Shown here in pieces: positions 53,956 to 58,711 of a stretch of DNA of 58,711 nucleotides. The DNA is taken from the NCBI RefSeq assembly GCF_007997295.1, contig NZ_VORY01000021.1, positions 1 to 58,711 of the forward strand. The letters run 5' to 3'. Source of the DNA: Gillisia hiemivivida. GTDB lineage: Bacteria; Bacteroidota; Bacteroidia; Flavobacteriales; Flavobacteriaceae. The notes under the pieces were generated by a model that saw only the letters and a program-made list of their open reading frames with translations, was not told the origin of the DNA and searched no databases. The position numbers and the translations under genes are program-made. Numbering within the stretch: the first letter of the stretch is position 1; every line of letters begins with the position of its first letter.

Positions 53956-55572
53956 ATGCCTGCAGACTGTCTTTCCTATCGTGAAACAAATTATTACTCT
54001 AGTCTTATTTCAGATTATCTGGACCAAAAAGAGGAGCTAAAGGGGTTCTATCATAGATTTCCAAGTATAGAGAATTTTGAGGCTCAGATTAAGGATAAAA
54101 AAGAGCTTTTTTCAGCTGATAAGCGCGAGTTGTTGGTGAGAGTTTTGGAGCAACAATATTCCGAAATTGAAAAAGGAGAAGAGGTTTCAGCCAATATAAA
54201 AGCGCTATCAAACGAAAATACTTTTACAGTTACCACAGGGCATCAATTAAATCTCTTTACCGGCCCACTGTATTTTTTATATAAAATTGTTTCTACTATA
54301 AATTTAGCTTCAGCATTAAAAAAAGAATACCCTAAAAATGATTTTGTGCCTGTGTATTGGATGGCTACAGAAGATCATGATTTTGAGGAGATAAATTATT
54401 TCATTTTGAATGGTAAAAAATTCAAGTGGAACAGCCAACAAAAACAAGCTGGAGAAGATGCGGTTGGAGATTTAAATACAGAAGGCTTAGAAGAAGTTTT
54501 TAATCTTTTTTCAGCAGAAATAGGAGGAGGGAAGAATGCCGAAGATCTTAAAGATTTATTTAAGTCGGCTTATTTAGAGCATTCGAATTTAACCGATGCA
54601 ACACGCTATCTCGCACATCAACTTTTTAAAGAATACGGACTGGTAATTCTTGATGCTCAAAATAAAGAATTAAAGGCTGAATTTATCCCGTATGTAGAAA
54701 AGGAGTTATTTGAAAAGGTGTCCCATACTACTACGATTTCTGTAGCAGAAAAGCTGGAGCAACTTGATTATGGAATACAGGTGAACCCGAGGGAGATCAA
54801 CTTGTTTTATTTAAATGATGGTTTGCGTGAGCGAATTATAGAGAAGGAAGGCTCATTCTATGTAAACGGAACAGAAATTTCTTGGAGTAAAGACGAAATG
54901 CAAAAGGAAATTCAAGATTTCCCAGAACGCTTTAGTCCCAATGTGATGCTTCGGCCACTTTATCAAGAAGTGATCTTACCCAATCTTTGCTATATAGGTG
55001 GAGGAGGAGAGTTGGCATATTGGTTTGAACTAAAGGAAATGTTTGAAGAATTAAAGGTGCCTTTTCCAATTTTATTACTTCGGAATTCAGCCTTGATAGA
55101 AACAAGCAAACAAAATAAAAAACGCGGTAAATTAGATATTTCTCAATCAGAATTATTTCTGAAGCAGCACGAACTTATCAATAGAAAAGTGAGGAAAATA
55201 TCCAATATAGATATCGATTTTTCTCCGCAGAAGGAACATCTGGTAAAGCAATTTCAGCAACTATATGAATTGGCAGAAAAAACTGATCCTACATTTCTAG
55301 GTGCTGTAAAAGCTCAAGAAGTAAAACAATTGAAAGGCTTGGAGCATCTGGAAAATAGATTGCTTCTGGCACAAAAAAGAAAACTGAAGGATGAGGTTTC
55401 AAGAATTGCAGCACTGCAAAACGAGCTTTTTCCGAATAAGAGATTACAAGAACGGCAAACTAATTTTTCTGAAATGTATCTGGAATTTGGACAAGTTTTA
55501 ATTCCTACATTAATTGAGAATTTAGACCCCTTAAAATTAAAATTTAAAATACTGACTTTTGGAGAAAAATAA
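53956..55572 (+). CDS. bshC: Bacillithiol biosynthesis cysteine-adding enzyme BshC
   Basis: 538 residues, the normal BshC length. Hallmarks are V-T-T-G-H-Q-L-N-L-F-T-G-P-L-Y, Y-W-M-A-T-E-D-H-D-F-E-E-I and the C-terminal coiled coil. It adds cysteine to glucosaminyl-malate, the last step of bacillithiol formation, the main low-molecular-weight thiol of many Bacteroidota. The ATG is preceded by a near-consensus TATCTTTA. It is followed one base later by a PLP decarboxylase. Confidence 0.96.
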   Translation: MPADCLSYRETNYYSSLISDYLDQKEELKGFYHRFPSIENFEAQIKDKKELFSADKRELLVRVLEQQYSEIEKGEEVSANIKALSNENTFTVTTGHQLNLFTGPLYFLYKIVSTINLASALKKEYPKNDFVPVYWMATEDHDFEEINYFILNGKKFKWNSQQKQAGEDAVGDLNTEGLEEVFNLFSAEIGGGKNAEDLKDLFKSAYLEHSNLTDATRYLAHQLFKEYGLVILDAQNKELKAEFIPYVEKELFEKVSHTTTISVAEKLEQLDYGIQVNPREINLFYLNDGLRERIIEKEGSFYVNGTEISWSKDEMQKEIQDFPERFSPNVMLRPLYQEVILPNLCYIGGGGELAYWFELKEMFEELKVPFPILLLRNSALIETSKQNKKRGKLDISQSELFLKQHELINRKVRKISNIDIDFSPQKEHLVKQFQQLYELAEKTDPTFLGAVKAQEVKQLKGLEHLENRLLLAQKRKLKDEVSRIAALQNELFPNKRLQERQTNFSEMYLEFGQVLIPTLIENLDPLKLKFKILTFGEK

Positions 55573-55573
55573 A

Positions 55574-56950
55574 ATGCACAGCATAGATATGGATTTGGTG
55601 GAAATGACGCTAGACGTGATGAAATACACCATAGACCGTATATCGAATGTAACTCCGGAATTGGGTGCTCCAAAAAAGGAAGAAGAGTTGTTTGCAATGG
55701 TTGGCGAAACCATCACTCCAAATGGTATTGGAGGAGAAACAGCTTTTAAGCTTTTTAAGGACGTTTTAGTAAAGGCAACGGTGCCTATAGATCACCCAAG
55801 ACACTTGGCTTTTGTGCCTGCAGCGCCAACCAGAGCAGCAATTATGTTCGATCTGGTAACCTCTGCTTCCAGTATTCATGGTGCTTATTGGATGGAAGGT
55901 GCAGGTGGAATTTTTTGTGAAAATCAGGCGATGAAGTGGTTGGTTTCCTTAACAGGCTTGCCTAAAGATGCATTTGGGGTTTTTACCAGTGGAGGTACAG
56001 CCGCAAATTTATCGGCATTAGTTGCTGCAAGGGAAGGTTGGAGAAGTAGAGATGAAAAGCATAAAGCTGTAAAAGGGCTTTTATTGACGTCTGATGGTGC
56101 ACATAGTTCTATTCAGGCAATGGCAAAGGTGATGGATGCAGACCTGGAAATGGTTTTATGCAATGGAGAAAATCTTACCGGCGCTGAATTAAGCAAAACT
56201 ATAGCTAATTTAAGCAAAGAAGATCGGGAAAGACTATTTGCAGTTGTTGCTACCGGTGGAACAACAAATGCAGGAATAATTGATCAATTGGACACTATCG
56301 CTGATGTTTGTGAAAAAGAAAACGTTTGGTTTCATGTAGATTGTGCTTATGGCGGGGGTGCTTTAGCTGCTCCATCGGTAAGACATTTATTCAATGGAAT
56401 TGAGAAAGCAGATAGCATTACTATAGATCCTCATAAATGGCTTTTTTCACCTTATGATTGTGGGGCGGTGATTTATAGGGATATGGAATTAGCTAAGAAT
56501 GCACATTCACAAAAAGGTTCTTATCTGGAGATCTTTAAAGATGATGGTGCGCACGGATTCAATCCAGCAGATTATCAAATTCAGCTAACCAGAAGATTAC
56601 GGGGAATGCCATTATGGTTTTCCTTAGCGATGCATGGAACTGAAAAATACAGAGATTCTATAGAACGCGGAATTGAACTTGCTAAGATTGCTGCAAATAA
56701 AATCAAGGAGAGAGATTATTTGGAATTGGTTAGGCCTGCGAGTTTATCTGTGGTGCTATATAGAAGAATAGGCTGGAATCCAAATCAATACCGAGATTGG
56801 ACCTATAAGAACCATAGAGAAGGAATTGCTTTGGTAACTCCAACTAAATGGAAAACAAATGGGGAGGATGAAACCATTTCCAGATTTTGCTTTATAAATC
56901 CGGATACTACAGAAGCGGATATAGATTTGATTTTGGATACGATGAGGTAG
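55574..56950 (+). CDS. PLP-dependent group II decarboxylase family protein
   Basis: 458 residues from ATG 55574. A TTG at 55559 lies inside bshC and is rejected. The PLP lysine is K288 in D-P-H-K-W-L-F, the cofactor aspartate D256 in F-H-V-D-C-A-Y-G-G and the stacking histidine H177 in S-D-G-A-H-S-S. Relatives decarboxylate aromatic amino acids, glutamate or aspartate. It starts one base after the bshC stop, so it is co-transcribed. Whether it supplies a bacillithiol-related step is unknown. Confidence 0.92.
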   Translation: MHSIDMDLVEMTLDVMKYTIDRISNVTPELGAPKKEEELFAMVGETITPNGIGGETAFKLFKDVLVKATVPIDHPRHLAFVPAAPTRAAIMFDLVTSASSIHGAYWMEGAGGIFCENQAMKWLVSLTGLPKDAFGVFTSGGTAANLSALVAAREGWRSRDEKHKAVKGLLLTSDGAHSSIQAMAKVMDADLEMVLCNGENLTGAELSKTIANLSKEDRERLFAVVATGGTTNAGIIDQLDTIADVCEKENVWFHVDCAYGGGALAAPSVRHLFNGIEKADSITIDPHKWLFSPYDCGAVIYRDMELAKNAHSQKGSYLEIFKDDGAHGFNPADYQIQLTRRLRGMPLWFSLAMHGTEKYRDSIERGIELAKIAANKIKERDYLELVRPASLSVVLYRRIGWNPNQYRDWTYKNHREGIALVTPTKWKTNGEDETISRFCFINPDTTEADIDLILDTMR

Positions 56951-56985
56951 AATTTAATTTTTATCTGAATAAAATGACCTTTTTA

Positions 56986-57091
56986 CAGGCTCAGGGTGAC
57001 AAGCTCACTTGATTGTCATTCCGACTTAGGAGGAATCTCTTATAAACTAAAATCTTGCTTCGTTGAGATCCTTCCTGCGTCAGGATGACAA
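56986..57091. repeat. REP-like repeat family B, site 3
   Basis: CAGGCTCAGGGTGACAAGC, GTCATTCCGACTTAGGAGG, then CTTCGTTGAGATCCTTCC and GCGTCAGGATGAC. The words match sites 1 and 2, with an inverted head. It lies between the decarboxylase and the M28 terminator. Confidence 0.7.
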
Positions 57092-57096
57092 GAAAC

Positions 57097-57133
57097 AAAA
57101 AAAAGCCTGAAAGATAACTTTCAGGCTTTTTTA
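57097..57133. terminator. Bidirectional terminator between decarboxylase and M28 peptidase
   Basis: AAAAAGCCTGAAAG and CTTTCAGGCTTTTT pair perfectly around ATAA with A and T tracts on both sides. Two convergent genes share it. Confidence 0.9.
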
Positions 57134-57150
57134 GTTGAATTCAGTAAAAA

Positions 57151-58173
57151 TTACTTAGAAGAAGTTTCTGCTCCTTTATCTACTGCAGGACGTTCTGCTC
57201 TATTGGCAATTTCCCATGCTGTTAAGAATACTAAACGAGCACGTTTTTCTAAAAGATCGTATCTAATTTTATCTGGAGTATCTGTCATTTTATGATAATC
57301 GGCATGAACACCATTGAAATAGAAGATAATTGGAATATCGTTTTTAGCGAAGTTGTAATGATCACTTCTGTAATAAAAACGGTTGGGATCGTTCTCATCG
57401 TTATAAGTATAATCCAAGTCTAATTTGGTGTACTTGGCATTTACTGCTTCACTTAATTCATGAAGTTCTGTGCTTAACTTGTCACTACCTATAAGATACA
57501 CGTAGTTGTCGTTCTTTTTGTGAGCCTCATCTGTTCTACCAATCATGTCGATATTAAGATTAGCAACAGTTTGAGAAAGAGCAAAAACAGGATTGTCTGT
57601 ATAATACTTAGATCCTATAAGTCCTTTTTCTTCACCAGTTACATTCAAGAATAAAATAGAACGCTTTGGGGTGAATCCATCTTTTCTGGCTTTTGTAAAG
57701 GCTTCTGCAATTTCTAAGATTGCAACGGTTCCAGAACCATCATCATCTGCTCCGTTAAAAACATTCCCTTCATCATCCATTCCCACATGGTCATAATGAG
57801 AAGAGATCACTAAAATTTCATTTGGCATTTCACTTCCAGGAATGTAAGCTAATACATTTTCAGAATCTTTTACATCTCCTCTAAACATAGAAGAAGGAAC
57901 TTCTTGATAATAATCGTCTCCACCAATTGGAGAAATTATTTCTAAAGATTTGTATTCTTTTTTAAGGTATTCTGCAGCTTTCTTTTGACCTGGCTCTCCA
58001 GTTTCACGACCTTCAAAATCGTCACCTGCAAAAATATATAAATGCTCCTTTAATTCTTTAGAAGTTATGCTCTCTGCATAATCCATAGGGTTAATATCTT
58101 CAATCTGTTTAGATTGATGAGCACCACAACTAACTAGAACTACAGTAAGGGCGCTAAAAAGTACTTTTTTCAT
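57151..58173 (-). CDS. M28-family zinc aminopeptidase, lipoprotein
   Basis: 340 residues from ATG 58173; an upstream start at 58203 would place an odd sequence before the signal. The lipobox is V-L-V-S-C (Cys16). The two-zinc site is complete: H126 in S-S-H-Y-D-H, D143 in N-G-A-D-D-D-G-S-G, E181/E182 in V-T-G-E-E-K-G, D209 in N-I-D-M-I-G and H272 in Y-R-S-D-H-Y. It probably releases N-terminal amino acids in the periplasm. It stands alone and ends in a strong terminator. Confidence 0.94.
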   Translation of the reverse strand: MKKVLFSALTVVLVSCGAHQSKQIEDINPMDYAESITSKELKEHLYIFAGDDFEGRETGEPGQKKAAEYLKKEYKSLEIISPIGGDDYYQEVPSSMFRGDVKDSENVLAYIPGSEMPNEILVISSHYDHVGMDDEGNVFNGADDDGSGTVAILEIAEAFTKARKDGFTPKRSILFLNVTGEEKGLIGSKYYTDNPVFALSQTVANLNIDMIGRTDEAHKKNDNYVYLIGSDKLSTELHELSEAVNAKYTKLDLDYTYNDENDPNRFYYRSDHYNFAKNDIPIIFYFNGVHADYHKMTDTPDKIRYDLLEKRARLVFLTAWEIANRAERPAVDKGAETSSK

Positions 58174-58390
58174 AAGGGTATAATAATTTAATAAGTGCGG
58201 CAATATAAGAGATTTACTAGGATTTTACAGATTAGGAGCTATAAATATATCTTAATTCCTGTGATGTGGTTCATTTTGATTGAGATCACTATTTGATTGA
58301 TGTTTAGCTTGTTTGATGTCTTATGATTATTGAAATCAAAAAAAATCAAAAAAAGCTTCGGTATTTTTTAATTTTTCAAAAAAAGCTCAT

Positions 58391-58398
58391 TATATTTG
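58391..58398 (+). promoter_or_regulatory. -7 element of tRNA-Ser
   Basis: TATATTTG matches TAnnTTTG exactly and lies 35 bases before the mature tRNA start. Confidence 0.7.
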
Positions 58399-58433
58399 CA
58401 CCCGCAATCAAGGAATACTTGATGAGACACACT

Positions 58434-58518
58434 GGAGAATTGGCAGAGTGGTCGAATGCGGCAGTCTTGAAAACTGTTGAGGGTTACACCTCCGGGGGTT
58501 CGAATCCCTCATTCTCCG
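58434..58518 (+). tRNA. tRNA-Ser (anticodon TGA)
   Basis: The acceptor stem pairs GGAGAAT with ATTCTCC. The anticodon stem is GCAGT/ACTGT around the loop CTTGAAA, so the anticodon is TGA (reads UCA and UCG). A long variable arm (TGAGGGTTACACCTCC) and the T-arm GGGGGTTCGAATCCCTC complete a class II tRNA-Ser. The discriminator base is G, and CCA is not fully encoded. A terminator follows at once. Confidence 0.95.
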
Positions 58519-58525
58519 CAAAAGG

Positions 58526-58556
58526 AAACCCGCAACGAAAGTTGCGGGTTTTTTGT
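58526..58556 (+). terminator. Terminator after tRNA-Ser
   Basis: AAACCCGCAAC, a GAAA tetraloop and GTTGCGGGTTT, followed by TTTTG and more T. This is a strong intrinsic terminator. Confidence 0.92.
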
Positions 58557-58711
58557 TTTAAAAAAAACGCCCAAGCTTTTTCAGGGATCAAGTCCAAAAG
58601 TTGTGGGATTTTGAGATTATGCAAAAATTGTTGTAAGTCTATAGAGGAAGAAATCTATGTTTCTAACCCCTCTAAACTGCGCCCTAAAAGCTTTAATTTT
58701 TGCGTTGAATG
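58557..58711 (-). mobile_element. Partial ISAon1-type element
   Basis: Contains the transposase tail plus about 55 bases of downstream element sequence (CAAGTCCAAAAGTTGTGGG). The outer terminus probably lies just after the tRNA terminator at about 58557-58600, but no inverted repeat can be confirmed with only one end visible. Confidence 0.55.
58617..58711 (-). CDS. ISAon1-type transposase, C-terminal fragment cut by window edge
   Basis: The minus strand reads F-N-A-K-I-K-A-F-R-A-Q-F-R-G-V-R-N-I-D-F-F, then L-Y-R-L-T-T-I-F-A and stop at 58617-58619. The pattern F-N-A-K-I-K-x-F-R-x-Q-F-R-G-V-R matches the C-terminus of Bacteroidota ISAon1-type transposases. The rest lies outside the window. 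Confidence 0.8.
   Translation of the reverse strand, partial: FNAKIKAFRAQFRGVRNIDFFLYRLTTIFA

Noticed and set aside
1-58711. CRISPR array or prophage
   Set aside because: No regularly spaced direct repeats with unique spacers, no Cas genes and no phage structural genes were seen.

Overview
This window looks like a whole contig from a marine-type member of the Flavobacteriaceae (Bacteroidota), close to the Gramella/Zunongwangia group. The evidence is AT-rich DNA with little Shine-Dalgarno signal, promoters ending in TAnnTTTG, and lineage-typical genes: the L28-L33-DUF4295 cluster, bacillithiol synthesis by BshC, a SusC-like (TonB-dependent) receptor, and many lipoproteins with short N-terminal signals. 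Both ends are cut inside transposases: an IS30-type 5' end at the left edge and an ISAon1-type 3' end at the right edge. This is where draft assemblies usually break. No CRISPR array, prophage or rRNA operon was seen. One tRNA-Ser(TGA) lies near the right end.

Layout. 1-10.1 kb: IS edge, a lipoprotein, a DUF819 membrane protein, then a five-gene minus-strand operon (SPFH protein, small membrane protein, alpha/beta hydrolase, a 55-residue ribbon-helix-helix protein, HAD phosphatase). This is followed by an S1/P1 nuclease, an AlkB-like oxygenase, a DoxX protein and a large TPR hybrid histidine kinase. 10.1-19.2 kb: lipoprotein and htpG, a TetR-like regulator with an AarF/UbiB-family kinase, an S9 peptidase and a FabH-like ketosynthase. 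19.4-28.5 kb: an accessory-looking block holding a TonB-dependent receptor pseudogene with five visible lesions, IS-like debris, and a complete seven-gene Mrp (Mnh) Na+/H+ antiporter operon, flanked by more debris.

28.5-41.1 kb: core genes. These are a CoA-binding protein, a sodium:solute symporter, recR, a 2-oxoacid dehydrogenase E2, a DEDDh exonuclease, an FAH-family enzyme, an orphan Hpt protein and cinA, then rpmB-rpmG-DUF4295-ftsY, an amidase lipoprotein and rimO. 41.3-47.0 kb: a phosphate-scarcity locus (OprO/P-like porin, pstS, pstC, pstA, pstB, phoU). It is preceded by a four-fold 11-bp-spaced repeat that looks like a Pho box, and an internal hairpin follows pstS. 47.1-58.2 kb: a class I isoprenoid-synthase-like protein translationally coupled to an M16 peptidase, an M14 peptidase, bshC with a PLP decarboxylase, and an M28 peptidase.

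Two dispersed intergenic repeat families punctuate the window: a 'CCTCATTGAGGG ... CCCCGAGG' family with four copies, and REP-like 'GTCACCCTGA ... TCAGGGTC' elements at three loci. The most interesting leads are the SPFH/RHH operon with its palindromic promoter site, the isoprenoid-synthase-like gene coupled to an M16 peptidase, the candidate Pho box, and the accessory Mrp block. Nothing in the window proves a wholly new system.
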